Assembly (NCBI GenBank): GCA_023418475.1
Contig: JAEZZO010000072.1
Location: forward strand, 155,716 to 219,715
Direction of reading: 5' to 3'
DNA length: 64,000 nucleotides
Origin: Bacillota bacterium
GTDB taxonomy: Bacteria > Bacillota > Clostridia > Lachnospirales > Lachnospiraceae
Under the pieces are notes generated by a model. It worked only from the letters and a program-made list of their open reading frames with translations. It made no database searches and was not told where the DNA came from. Positions 1-7,476 of the stretch are shown piece by piece (the stretch's first letter is position 1; the number at the start of each line of letters is the position of its first letter). A program made the position numbers and the translations under genes.

Positions 1-7
1 AGTTATC

Positions 8-574
8 ATGTGCGGAAGGTATAATTTTACAGTGGAACAAAATGAAGAAGTACTTGAGATACTGGAGAAGTTGAATGCAAAGTTTCAGGGCAGGGAAGTA
101 AAATATGGTGAAATCTATCCTACAAATCTGGCACCTGTTTTATTAGAAGAAAGTAATCAGGTAACCCCCAGTTTAAGTATCTGGGGTTTTCCGAAGTTCG
201 ATGGTAAGGGAGTAATCATAAATGCAAGGGCCGAGACTGCTTTTGAAAAAAAGACCTTTCGGGATAGCCTCATAAACCGTCGCTGCATTATTCCCTCAAC
301 AGGCTTTTATGAATGGGACAGTGAAAAGAGAAAATTTTTGTTTCGCGTGGAAGGCACCAATACACTTTATATGGCGGGATTGTATACGAAGTATCAGGAA
401 GAGCTTCGTTATGTCATATTAACCACGCAGGCAAATGAATCTATAAGTGATATCCATAACCGCATGCCACTTGTTATTCCGAAAAAAGAGGTTGAAACTT
501 GGATTATGGACAGTAGTGCAACTGGCGACATGTTGAAGAGAATTCCCCCGTCGCTTGTGAAAGAGGCAGTATAA
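8..574 (+). CDS. yedK: SOS response-associated peptidase (SRAP/YedK/HMCES family)
   Basis: A 188-residue SRAP protein. The family covalently traps abasic sites in single-stranded DNA through the N-terminal Cys and shields them from error-prone processing. The protein begins MCGRY, so Cys2 becomes the N-terminal nucleophile after Met removal. The other family signatures are present: INAR (Asn72), FYEW (Glu102) and IHNRMP (His150). Length is usual for the family. The start lies only 7 bases from the window edge, so its ribosome site is not visible, but MCGR fixes it. Nothing in the neighbourhood (CoA genes downstream) points to an SOS operon. Confidence 0.93.
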   Translation: MCGRYNFTVEQNEEVLEILEKLNAKFQGREVKYGEIYPTNLAPVLLEESNQVTPSLSIWGFPKFDGKGVIINARAETAFEKKTFRDSLINRRCIIPSTGFYEWDSEKRKFLFRVEGTNTLYMAGLYTKYQEELRYVILTTQANESISDIHNRMPLVIPKKEVETWIMDSSATGDMLKRIPPSLVKEAV

Positions 575-589
575 TAATATGATTTGCCA

Positions 590-651
590 CTCGGAATTTG
601 CATGGGCCGTGAACAGTAACTATTTCATAGGAAAGGTAGTCCTATTAGCAA
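590..651 (+). repeat. Dispersed repeat, copy A (GTGAAC block plus small hairpin)
   Basis: Bases 590-620 contain a block ending GTGAACAGTAAC, homologous to 3150-3170 and, inverted, to 63873-63903. It is followed at 627-645 by the hairpin ATAGGA-loop-TCCTAT, which recurs inside the repeat at 23943-23958. The adjoining blocks suggest one composite noncoding element, present here in truncated form. Confidence 0.55.
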
Positions 652-664
652 GAACCTTCTATAA

Positions 665-693
665 TTGACTCAAAACCATAATATGTATATAAT
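665..693 (+). promoter_or_regulatory. Sigma-A promoter of coaB-coaC
   Basis: TTGACT at 665-670 and TATAAT at 688-693 are separated by exactly 17 bases, a near-consensus sigma-A promoter. It points at coaB, about 105 bases downstream. Confidence 0.75.
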
Positions 694-797
694 GGGTAAA
701 ATAAATACAAAAAAGTTTCAAATACATGTTACCTATTAACGAAGCTGAGCAGGAGAAATTAGGGCAGGCTATCAGAAGGAAAGGGTTGCTGATTAAA

Positions 798-1580
798 ATG
801 AATTTGATTATTACAGCCGGTGGTACAAGAGAGAGAATTGATTCCGTGAGAACAATTACCAATGATGCGACCGGCAGATTAGGAAGTCTGATTGCGAAAG
901 AATTTTCGCAAAGACTTTTGAAAATTCCGCATAATATATATTATTTGTGCGGACAGAGTGCGGCAGTACCGGAGATCACAGATACAAGCATTCATAAAAT
1001 AAGGATAGAGGGAACAGATCAGCTGTTTCACGAAATGAAGTCTTTGTTAACCACTCAAAAAATTGATGCAGTAATTCACTCAATGGCAGTGAGTGATTAT
1101 AAGGTAAGCAGCATTACAACACTTGAAATACTGGTAAAAAAAATGCAGCAAGAGATGATAAAGGATATGAGACAGGCTTCTTGTGAGGTATGGATGGAAG
1201 CAGTGAAAAGAACAGTAATGGACCAACAGGTAGAGGGGCAGAAGATCAGCTCGGAGCTTGAGAATCCGCTTTTACTACTGGAAAAAACTCCTAAAATTAT
1301 TGAGATGATCAAAGAAACCAGTCCTCAGACTTTATTAGTAGGATTTAAGCTTTTATGCGGGGTCAGCAAAGATATGCTGATAGGAACTGCATTAAAACTG
1401 CTTCAGAAAAATAACTGTGACTTTGTATTAGCAAATGATACGGATGAAATGAAAGAAAATCAGCATATCGGGTATCTGATTGAACCCACGGGTGAATATA
1501 AAATCTATCAAAATAAAATAGAGATAGCAGAAGGAATTGCTGATGCTATCATAAAAAAATATGCCGGAGGTCATTTATGA
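798..1580 (+). CDS. coaB: Phosphopantothenate--cysteine ligase, stand-alone CoaB
   Basis: Predicted to join 4'-phosphopantothenate to cysteine (second half of the CoaBC reaction) in coenzyme A synthesis, in the cytosol. The N-terminus has the CoaB nucleotide-binding pattern ITAGGTRERID, and VGFKLL lies further on. At 260 residues it is the free-standing form found in many Firmicutes, not the CoaBC fusion. An in-frame ATG at 726 would add 24 residues that do not look like the family. I choose 798 because the fold starts there and AAAGGG lies about 12 bases upstream. Its last four bases overlap the coaC start (ATGA), so the two are translationally coupled. Confidence 0.88.
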   Translation: MNLIITAGGTRERIDSVRTITNDATGRLGSLIAKEFSQRLLKIPHNIYYLCGQSAAVPEITDTSIHKIRIEGTDQLFHEMKSLLTTQKIDAVIHSMAVSDYKVSSITTLEILVKKMQQEMIKDMRQASCEVWMEAVKRTVMDQQVEGQKISSELENPLLLLEKTPKIIEMIKETSPQTLLVGFKLLCGVSKDMLIGTALKLLQKNNCDFVLANDTDEMKENQHIGYLIEPTGEYKIYQNKIEIAEGIADAIIKKYAGGHL

Positions 1581-2116
1581 AAAATATAATTCTTGGCGTA
1601 ACCGGAAGTATTGCGGCTTATAAGGCGGCAGAACTGGCCCACTTACTTTATAAAGATGGTTATGAAGTGGAAGTGATCCTGACGGAGAGTGCACAAAAGT
1701 TCATAACCCCTCTTACCTTCCGTTCGCTGACAAAAAATAATGTCTACACAGAGATGTTTCGGGATGATTTTCCAAAAGAAATCAAACATATTTCACTCGC
1801 ACAGAAGGCAGATCTTGTATTAATCGCTCCTGCTACAGCTAATATTATCGGCAAAATTGCAGCTGGGATTGGAGACGATATGCTCTCCACAACACTTCTG
1901 GCTGTAAAAAATAAGCCAATATTGATTGCTCCTGCAATGAATACAAATATGTGGGAAAATCAGATTGTTCAGAATAACATCGAAAAGCTTATGAAATACG
2001 GGTACCAGTTTATTGAGCCCAAGGAGAGTTTACTTGCTTGCGGAGTAGTCGGAAAGGGAGCACTGGCAGAGCTCTCAGATATAAGGAAAGCGGTAGCAGC
2101 TATATTGAAAGCATAA
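1577..2116 (+). CDS. coaC: Phosphopantothenoylcysteine decarboxylase CoaC
   Basis: A 179-residue flavoprotein of the HFCD family that decarboxylates phosphopantothenoylcysteine to 4'-phosphopantetheine with FMN. Visible family features are GVTGSIAAYKAAEL at the N-terminus, the catalytic His71 in KHISLA, the PAMNTNMW substrate-binding motif (Asn122), and Cys155 in the ACGVVGKG loop. It overlaps coaB by 4 bases. Together the two proteins replace the bifunctional CoaBC; the other CoA genes are not in the window. Confidence 0.93.
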   Translation: MKNIILGVTGSIAAYKAAELAHLLYKDGYEVEVILTESAQKFITPLTFRSLTKNNVYTEMFRDDFPKEIKHISLAQKADLVLIAPATANIIGKIAAGIGDDMLSTTLLAVKNKPILIAPAMNTNMWENQIVQNNIEKLMKYGYQFIEPKESLLACGVVGKGALAELSDIRKAVAAILKA

Positions 2117-2179
2117 ATAAGTCATCAGGCATCTTTATTCAAAAGAATCCCGGCATAAATAAAGAACAGTGAGGCATAT

Positions 2180-3145
2180 ATGAAGAAAATAGAGATCACA
2201 GAACTCCCTGGTTTTCTGATCGGTAACGCTGAAAACAAAGAAGCAGGAACAGGCTGTACAGTTATTATTAATGAGAATGGTGCGGTAGCAGGAGTAGATG
2301 TACGTGGCGGATCGCCGGGTACGAGAGAAACAGATGCGCTAAACCCCAGTAATCACCGGCAGTGTATTCATGCAGTTGCACTTGCAGGAGGCAGTGCTTT
2401 CGGTTTGGATGCCGCAGGAGGTGTAATGAAATTCCTGGAGGAAAGGGGAATTGGACGTGATGTGGGGGTTGCTAAGGTACCAATCGTCTGCAGCGCTATC
2501 TTATTTGATTTAAAATGCGGTGATTATAAAATTCGTCCGGATGGATTTATGGGCTATGAAGCTTGCCGTAATGCTTATACTCAATTACCAAAGGAAGGAA
2601 ATTATGGCGCTGGCACCGGTGCTACGATCGGGACCACGAAAGGATTAGATTATGCGATGAAGGGCGGTCTGGGCATGACCTGCTTTCAGTCAGGAGAGCT
2701 TAAGGTTGGGGCAGTTATCGCGGTCAACTGTGTCGGAGATATATTTGATCCGAAAGAAAATCGTTTGATTGCCGGAATGCTTTGTGAAGACAGAACAACT
2801 CTGGCTGATACGGAAAAAGAAATACTTGCTAACTATGAGGATCATGCTGATTTTTACAGTGGGAATACCATTATCGGAACCATTATTACCAACGCAAAGC
2901 TTACGAAAGCACAGGCAAATAAATTGGCAAGTATATCTCATAACGGTATCGCAAGGGCAGTACGTCCGGCGCATACCATATATGATGGGGATACACTTTT
3001 TACAATGGCCTCCGGACAAGTGGATGCCAATATAGACGCGGTGGCTGTTCTGGCAGCTCATGCGGTAGAAGAAGCAATTTTAAGCGCAGTAAGAAATGCA
3101 GAACAAGCTTATGGATATACGGCTTACCGAGATATACAGCATTAA
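2180..3145 (+). CDS. P1 family (S58, DmpA-like) self-processing peptidase
   Basis: A 321-residue protein of the DmpA/BapA aminopeptidase family, Ntn-hydrolase-like enzymes that mature by cutting themselves before an internal Ser or Thr. Typical blocks are VRGGSPGTRETDAL, ALAGGSAFGLDAAGGV and GAGTGATIG. The likely processing site is Asn229-Thr230 in GNTIIGTIITNA. The second Thr of the common NTT motif is Ile here. The family acts on N-terminal residues, including D- or beta-amino acids in some members; the substrate here is unknown. It follows coaC by about 60 bases and may share its transcript. Confidence 0.88.
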   Translation: MKKIEITELPGFLIGNAENKEAGTGCTVIINENGAVAGVDVRGGSPGTRETDALNPSNHRQCIHAVALAGGSAFGLDAAGGVMKFLEERGIGRDVGVAKVPIVCSAILFDLKCGDYKIRPDGFMGYEACRNAYTQLPKEGNYGAGTGATIGTTKGLDYAMKGGLGMTCFQSGELKVGAVIAVNCVGDIFDPKENRLIAGMLCEDRTTLADTEKEILANYEDHADFYSGNTIIGTIITNAKLTKAQANKLASISHNGIARAVRPAHTIYDGDTLFTMASGQVDANIDAVAVLAAHAVEEAILSAVRNAEQAYGYTAYRDIQH

Positions 3146-3149
3146 ATTT

Positions 3150-3182
3150 AGCTGTGCAGTGAACGGTAACCTTAAGGTTACC
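3150..3182 (+). repeat. Dispersed repeat copy C, ending in a perfect palindrome
   Basis: GTGAACGGTAAC at 3159-3170 matches copy A (609-620) in 11 of 12 bases, with partial similarity upstream. The end runs into the perfect 18-base palindrome GGTAACCTTAAGGTTACC (3165-3182), just before the thiC leader promoter. No T-tract follows, so it is not a standard terminator. Confidence 0.5.
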
Positions 3183-3209
3183 ATCTAATCCAATCATAAG
3201 AAAAGTATG

Positions 3210-3238
3210 TTGACAATAAAAAAGGCAGAGGGTACAAT
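3210..3238 (+). promoter_or_regulatory. Sigma-A promoter of the tandem TPP riboswitch/thiC transcript
   Basis: TTGACA (3210-3215), a 17-base spacer and TACAAT (3233-3238). The predicted start at about 3245 is immediately upstream of the first TPP aptamer, so transcription begins at the riboswitch. Confidence 0.85.
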
Positions 3239-3243
3239 GATAG

Positions 3244-3326
3244 TAAGCAGGGGAACTAAATGTAGTTGAGAAGGCTAAAAACCTGACCCTTTGAACCTGA
3301 TGGCTAACACCATAGTAGGGAGCGCT
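3244..3326 (+). ncRNA. TPP riboswitch aptamer 1
   Basis: The thi-box hallmarks occur in order: GGGG (3250-3253), TGAGA (3267-3271), CCCTTTGAACCTGATGG (3288-3304), and TAGGGAGC (3316-3323). TPP binding should shut off downstream expression. The 3' strand AGCGCT (3321-3326) can instead pair with AGCGTT (3342-3347), the 5' arm of the following terminator. This gives a clear anti-terminator that is exclusive with ligand-stabilised P1. Confidence 0.93.
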
Positions 3327-3341
3327 CTTTCATTGTATGAT

Positions 3342-3373
3342 AGCGTTCATCCATCGGATGGGCGCTTTCTTTA
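3342..3373 (+). terminator. Terminator of TPP riboswitch 1
   Basis: An 11-bp hairpin, AGCGTTCATCC (3342-3352) with GGATGGGCGCT (3356-3366), with two G-U pairs and a 3-base loop, followed by TTTCTTT. This is the expression platform of the first aptamer. Confidence 0.85.
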
Positions 3374-3374
3374 T

Positions 3375-3442
3375 TTCAGAGGAAAGTTTATCCTGGGAAA
3401 TAAAAACTCTGCGGGGAATGTGCAGCTTCGCACATCCGCCGG
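3375..3442 (+). repeat. Terminator-associated hairpin repeat, copy R1
   Basis: It begins at the T-tract of the riboswitch-1 terminator. The left part is an imperfect inverted repeat (TTTCAGAGGA with TCCTGGGAAA). The right part is AATAAAAACTC followed by a GC-rich hairpin ATGTGCAGCTTCGCACAT. Same architecture as 3622-3697 and 23931-24007. Confidence 0.6.
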
Positions 3443-3482
3443 TTGCACTCGTTATGGAGCTTATTAGGTAAGCTTACAACTT

Positions 3483-3580
3483 TTAACTGAATAATTGCGG
3501 GGGGACTGCTTGCAGTTGAGAAGGTAAAACCTGACCCTTTGAACCTGTCAGTTAATACTGGCGCAGGGAAGCAGACGTTA
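3483..3580 (+). ncRNA. TPP riboswitch aptamer 2
   Basis: A second complete thi-box: a G run (3499-3504), TTGAGAAGG (3516-3524), CCCTTTGAACCTG (3535-3548), and CGCAGGGAAGC (3562-3572). GAAGC (3568-3572) can pair with GCTTC (3604-3608) inside the next terminator, giving an anti-terminator. The loops differ from aptamer 1, so it is an old or diverged duplication. Confidence 0.93.
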
Positions 3581-3598
3581 GCAATCACGATTGAAAAT

Positions 3599-3625
3599 GC
3601 TTGGCTTCTTTGCCGGGCTTTTTTT
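3599..3625 (+). terminator. Terminator of TPP riboswitch 2
   Basis: GCTTGGC (3599-3605) pairs with GCCGGGC (3612-3618), followed by seven T residues. It sits about 250 bases upstream of thiC and forms the second serial off-switch. Confidence 0.85.
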
Positions 3626-3697
3626 ATGTCATTGGAAAATACGCTTTATGACATAAAAACTCCCCGGGAGGATGCGCAGTTTCGCGCGCGGAACAAA
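3622..3697 (+). repeat. Terminator-associated hairpin repeat, copy R2
   Basis: It starts in the T-tract of the second riboswitch terminator. TATGTCAT pairs with the later ATGACATA. Then comes ATAAAAACTC and a GC-rich stretch containing CGGGAGGAT and GCGCGGAACAAA. Over 47 aligned bases it matches the copy at 23959-24005 in about 33 positions. Confidence 0.6.
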
Positions 3698-3878
3698 AGC
3701 TGTGCATTTTAAGATTTATGATCGCGAGAGTGCCCGAAGCAAACCTTTGTTCTGCCTGCGCTATTCTGAGTGTACATTGTATGTAAAACGCTTAGGTACT
3801 GTATACTTGACACTTATTAAAATGGGCATTTTCTCTTAGATAATGTAGAAACTTGCCCGGGAATGGAGGTAAATGTTA

Positions 3879-5180
3879 ATGAATTATAAGACACAAATGG
3901 AGGCAGCCAAAAAAGGAATTATAACAAAAGAAATGGAAATCGTGGCAAATAAAGAAAGCCTTGAAAAAGAGCAGCTATGTAAATTAGTTGCATGCGGCCA
4001 GGTTGCTATTCCGGCTAATATTGGTCATACTGCTTTATCTGCGGAAGGAATCGGAGGGGGACTTAGAACGAAGATCAATGTCAATCTTGGAATATCAGGT
4101 GATTGTAAGGACTATAAGATAGAGATGGATAAGGTAAAGCTGGCACTTGATTTTGGCTGTGAAGCAATTATGGATTTGAGTAATTATGGGAAGACGAATA
4201 CCTTTCGGCAAGAATTAGTTGCTATTTCGCCTGCGATGATCGGAACAGTTCCAATGTACGATGCGATAGGTTATTTGGAAAAGGAATTAACAGATATAAC
4301 AGCAGCAGATTTTCTGAAAGTGATAGAGGCTCATGCCAAAGAGGGCGTTGATTTTATGACAATCCATGCGGGTATCAACAGGCGGGCGATTGAAAACTTC
4401 AAGCGGGAAAAACGTTTGACTAATATTGTTTCCCGCGGGGGCTCTCTGCTATTTGCATGGATGCAAATGACGGGAAATGAGAATCCGTTTTTTGAGTATT
4501 ATGATGAGGTTCTTGCAATATTGAGAGAATATGATGTAACAATAAGTCTCGGAGATGCACTGCGTCCGGGTTCAATTGCTGACAGCTCCGATGCCGCACA
4601 GATCGGTGAATTGATAGAAATCGGTCACCTGACCAAAAGAGCTTGGGAGAAAGATGTTCAGGTCTTGGTTGAGGGACCCGGGCATATGGCAATGAATGAG
4701 ATCGCAGCAAATATGACGCTCCAGAAACGTATCTGCCACAATGCACCGTTTTATGTACTTGGGCCGCTGGTTACAGATATAGCTCCGGGCTACGACCATA
4801 TTACTTCTGCCATCGGGGGCGCAATCGCCGCAGCCGCAGGAGCTGATTTCTTGTGCTATGTAACTCCCGCAGAGCATTTGCGCTTGCCGGATCTTGCGGA
4901 TGTGAAGGACGGAATTGTTGCAAGTAAAATAGCTGCTCATGCTGCAGACATTGCTAAGGGACTTCCCCATGCCAGAGACATAGATAATAAAATGAGTGAT
5001 GCCAGACGTCGTATTGACTGGGAAGAAATGTTTCACCTTGCAATTGACGGTGAAAAGGCAAGAAGGTATTTTGAAAGTGCAAAGCCATCGGATAAACACA
5101 GCTGTTCCATGTGTGGAAAAATGTGTGCGATGCGAACCACAAACCGGATCCTGGAGGGAGAAAAGGTGGAATTGATGTAA
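3879..5180 (+). CDS. thiC: Phosphomethylpyrimidine synthase ThiC (HMP-P synthase)
   Basis: Radical SAM-type [4Fe-4S] enzyme that rearranges aminoimidazole ribotide to HMP-phosphate, the pyrimidine half of thiamine. The protein has 433 residues, the short form without the N-terminal extension of the E. coli enzyme. Core motifs include AEGIGGGLRTKINVNLG, MTIHAGI and VEGPGHM. The C-terminal cluster ligands are Cys409, Cys412 and Cys416 (CSMCGKMC), spaced CX2CX3C, whereas the textbook motif is CX2CX4C. GGAGG at 3865-3869 is 9 bases from this ATG but only 3 from the ATG at 3873, so 3879 is chosen. Expression should depend on the two upstream TPP riboswitches. No other thiamine gene is adjacent. 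Confidence 0.96.
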   Translation: MNYKTQMEAAKKGIITKEMEIVANKESLEKEQLCKLVACGQVAIPANIGHTALSAEGIGGGLRTKINVNLGISGDCKDYKIEMDKVKLALDFGCEAIMDLSNYGKTNTFRQELVAISPAMIGTVPMYDAIGYLEKELTDITAADFLKVIEAHAKEGVDFMTIHAGINRRAIENFKREKRLTNIVSRGGSLLFAWMQMTGNENPFFEYYDEVLAILREYDVTISLGDALRPGSIADSSDAAQIGELIEIGHLTKRAWEKDVQVLVEGPGHMAMNEIAANMTLQKRICHNAPFYVLGPLVTDIAPGYDHITSAIGGAIAAAAGADFLCYVTPAEHLRLPDLADVKDGIVASKIAAHAADIAKGLPHARDIDNKMSDARRRIDWEEMFHLAIDGEKARRYFESAKPSDKHSCSMCGKMCAMRTTNRILEGEKVELM

Positions 5181-5214
5181 GAGTAAATAATCGTCTATTT
5201 GCCATAAACTCCTA

Positions 5215-5243
5215 TTGAAATAAGTCGTCAAATTGTATAAAAT
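5215..5243 (+). promoter_or_regulatory. Probable sigma-A promoter of the transglutaminase-like gene
   Basis: TTGAAA (5215-5220) and TAAAAT (5238-5243) with a 17-base spacer. An alternative -10, TATAAA, overlaps at 5236 with a 15-base spacer. It lies about 50 bases ahead of the gene. Confidence 0.5.
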
Positions 5244-5294
5244 ATAGAAAAAGAGAGCGATACAACTGGATGTATTGCATATAGGAGAGGATAC

Positions 5295-6137
5295 ATGGCG
5301 AAAAGATTATTAGTATTATTCATGATTGGGATGTTTGTATTTCTGGGGGTTCCTATTGATGCCAATGCGCAGACATACAAAACGAAAGAAGAAGTATATC
5401 GCACAGTGAAAGCTAATCTTCTGGCACATAAGGAAAGCTTTTCAATTAATATGACTACCAATACGATGAAGGAAATAGGACTGAACACGGATTTGTTTGA
5501 TGCGGTAATTGCTATGGACGATAAGAACACCTCAAAAGATGCTGATTATTTAAAGCTGACAGTAAACAGCTGGGGAGAGAGCTGGAAATGGAGCAGCCTG
5601 GGTGGGACAGCGACACTTACCTTTACGGCAGAGTATGAGACAACATTGGAGCAGGAGAAAATCCTGGAGGCCAAAATGAAAAATGCACTGACAAAATTAA
5701 AACTGAATAAAGCATCTGATTTTAAAAAGGTAAGAGCGATTCATGACTATATTATTAAAAAAGTAAGTTATGATCAAACCTACAGCAGGCACTCGGCGTA
5801 CGATGCATTGATCGATCAGTCAGCCGTATGTGAGGGGTATACAGCTGCAGCATACCGGATGTTTACGGATGCGGGTATTGAATGTAAAGTGATTACCGGC
5901 GTAGCGGATGGGGGACCACACTCCTGGAATATTGTGAAAGTAGATGGAAATTGGTATAATATTGATCTTACTTGGGACGACCCTATTACGAGTACAGGAG
6001 AGCAGGTGCTAAGACACGACTATTTTCTGAAGAACACGAAGGATTTCGGTGATCATACAAGAGATTTGGAATATAGTACAGGTGTATTTCTGAAAGCTTA
6101 TCCGATTGCGGAGACAAGCTATCCGTTAAACAAATAA
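5295..6137 (+). CDS. Secreted transglutaminase-like cysteine protease-fold protein
   Basis: A 280-residue exported protein. Residues 1-25 form a signal peptide, with a likely cut after ANA. The C-terminal half (about 145-230) has the transglutaminase-core fold with a full triad: Cys179 in SAVCEGYTAAAYRMF, His209 in GGPHSWNIVKV and Asp224 in YNIDLTWDDP. Such bacterial domains are mostly proteases or peptidoglycan-linked enzymes, not true cross-linking enzymes; the substrate cannot be told here. The N-terminal half (30-140) is unassigned. The ribosome site GGAGAGG is well placed. It appears monocistronic, with its own promoter and a terminator at 6154. Confidence 0.82.
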   Translation: MAKRLLVLFMIGMFVFLGVPIDANAQTYKTKEEVYRTVKANLLAHKESFSINMTTNTMKEIGLNTDLFDAVIAMDDKNTSKDADYLKLTVNSWGESWKWSSLGGTATLTFTAEYETTLEQEKILEAKMKNALTKLKLNKASDFKKVRAIHDYIIKKVSYDQTYSRHSAYDALIDQSAVCEGYTAAAYRMFTDAGIECKVITGVADGGPHSWNIVKVDGNWYNIDLTWDDPITSTGEQVLRHDYFLKNTKDFGDHTRDLEYSTGVFLKAYPIAETSYPLNK

Positions 6138-6153
6138 GATAATTAGGAAGGGG

Positions 6154-6217
6154 GACTTTGCTGCAGATATCATCGGACTTTTAATAGTCTGAAAATACTT
6201 GCAGCAGAGTCTTCTTT
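6154..6217. terminator. Bidirectional terminator between convergent genes
   Basis: GACTTTGCTGCA (6154-6165) and TGCAGCAGAGTC (6200-6211) form a 12-bp stem with one G-U pair, extended inward by GGACT/AGTCT. A T-rich run follows on the plus strand. It can serve both flanking genes. Confidence 0.75.
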
Positions 6218-6236
6218 GTTCTAAGGAAGAGCTGTA

Positions 6237-7232
6237 TTACGGGCATTCTGGAAATGGCTGCCGGTTAGTGTTGGAATTTGTTTCTAATATACGGTCAAAA
6301 AGCAGAGAACACTGCAATGTCAGTTCATGCGGCACAACCGGACTTTCTGTTTTCCCTGACAGGATACATTCCGCTACTTCTTGTATTTCATATACAAAAC
6401 CGTTTTGGGTTTCCTCATCTTTGTAATGCTGGATCAGGCTGTTATTCTCTCCGTACAGAAAGGCTTCACATGCAAAATGAGGTGTTGGAAGAACGATTTT
6501 ACCCTTACTTCCATATAATGTCATTTTTTCCTCCAAAGAAGTCATAAAGCTGGTCTGCAAAGTTGCCAGCGCATGAGTAAAGCGCAGCGATATCTGTTCG
6601 GTAACATCAACACCGGTTTCACTCCATATAGCCTGAATAGAATAATCTTCAAGCTTCTGATTAATAAAAAATGTAGTTAACTCATAGGCGTAAACTGTAA
6701 TATCATAAGCTACACCTCCGCCCAGCTTTGGATTAAAGTATCGGTTCTGACGATCTGCTGGTGCTTTAAACCCGATGCTGGTCTCTGCAAATACCGGCTC
6801 CCCAATTCTTTTATCCTCCATCCACTGCTTTGCTGTTTTGATTGCCGGTAAGAACCGGCTCCACATAGCTTCCATAACAAATACACCCAGAGCTTTTGCT
6901 CTGTGAAAAACAGTCATTGCCTGAAGACTATTGATAAACATAGCCTTCTCGCATAAAATGGGTATACGATAATCGAGACAGAGCATACATAAATCAAAAT
7001 GAGCATCCTGTGTTACTGCAATATAAACACAATCTATGTCCACCTCTGCAAGCATCCTTTCATAGCTGTCATATACCTTGCTGATACCATTACTTTGGCT
7101 AAACCGTTCTGCACGTTCCATACTTTTGCTTGCCGCTGCGACTACCTCGCAATAATCCAAAAGTGTTATTGCATGACAAAACTTATTGGCAATATTACCG
7201 GTTCCCATTATGGCAAATCTAAATTTCTCCAT
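6237..7232 (-). CDS. Gfo/Idh/MocA family oxidoreductase
   Basis: A 331-residue NAD(P)-dependent oxidoreductase. The N-terminal Rossmann fold starts FAIMGTGNIANKF (dinucleotide motif at residues 10-15). The family's EKP-like element appears as CEKAMF, and the C-terminal half is the usual alpha/beta GFO domain. The family oxidises or reduces sugars and cyclitols, such as inositol or trans-dihydrodiols; the substrate is not evident. AGGAGAGG lies correctly before the ATG. It stands alone, divergent from the amidase gene. Confidence 0.88.
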   Translation of the reverse strand: MEKFRFAIMGTGNIANKFCHAITLLDYCEVVAAASKSMERAERFSQSNGISKVYDSYERMLAEVDIDCVYIAVTQDAHFDLCMLCLDYRIPILCEKAMFINSLQAMTVFHRAKALGVFVMEAMWSRFLPAIKTAKQWMEDKRIGEPVFAETSIGFKAPADRQNRYFNPKLGGGVAYDITVYAYELTTFFINQKLEDYSIQAIWSETGVDVTEQISLRFTHALATLQTSFMTSLEEKMTLYGSKGKIVLPTPHFACEAFLYGENNSLIQHYKDEETQNGFVYEIQEVAECILSGKTESPVVPHELTLQCSLLFDRILETNSNTNRQPFPECP

Positions 7233-7297
7233 TACCTCTCCTTTATAACCATCAAAGATTATGAATATACGAAATGAATTTCAAAAGTTATGATTAT

Positions 7298-7306
7298 ATT
7301 ATAGCA
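7298..7306 (-). promoter_or_regulatory. Possible extended -10 promoter of the oxidoreductase gene
   Basis: On the minus strand the sequence reads TGCTATAAT, an extended -10 element, about 65 bases upstream of the start codon. No good -35 is visible, which is usual for extended -10 promoters. Confidence 0.4.
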
Positions 7307-7476
7307 GGTATTGTAGCATGAGTAACCGGACAGTACAATCTTTTTTACCAAAGAGAACTGTAACCAATAACACTGTCTTCGTTTATCAATCATCCGCTAT
7401 CTGTGAATGATAAGAATAGGATAGCGAAACCTTTCATAATATGTAGAGAGCATGGAATTTGGAAGCCGTATTAATT

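Noticed and set aside
3807..3844. Possible separate promoter directly before thiC
   Set aside because: TTGACA at 3807-3812 is clear, but no -10 lies at 16-18 bases; the only TATAAT-like element (GATAAT) is at 26 bases. The riboswitch promoter explains expression.
4572..5231. 219-codon minus-strand frame opposite thiC
   Set aside because: thiC is certain on the plus strand; the minus translation is Cys/His-rich nonsense with no ribosome site.
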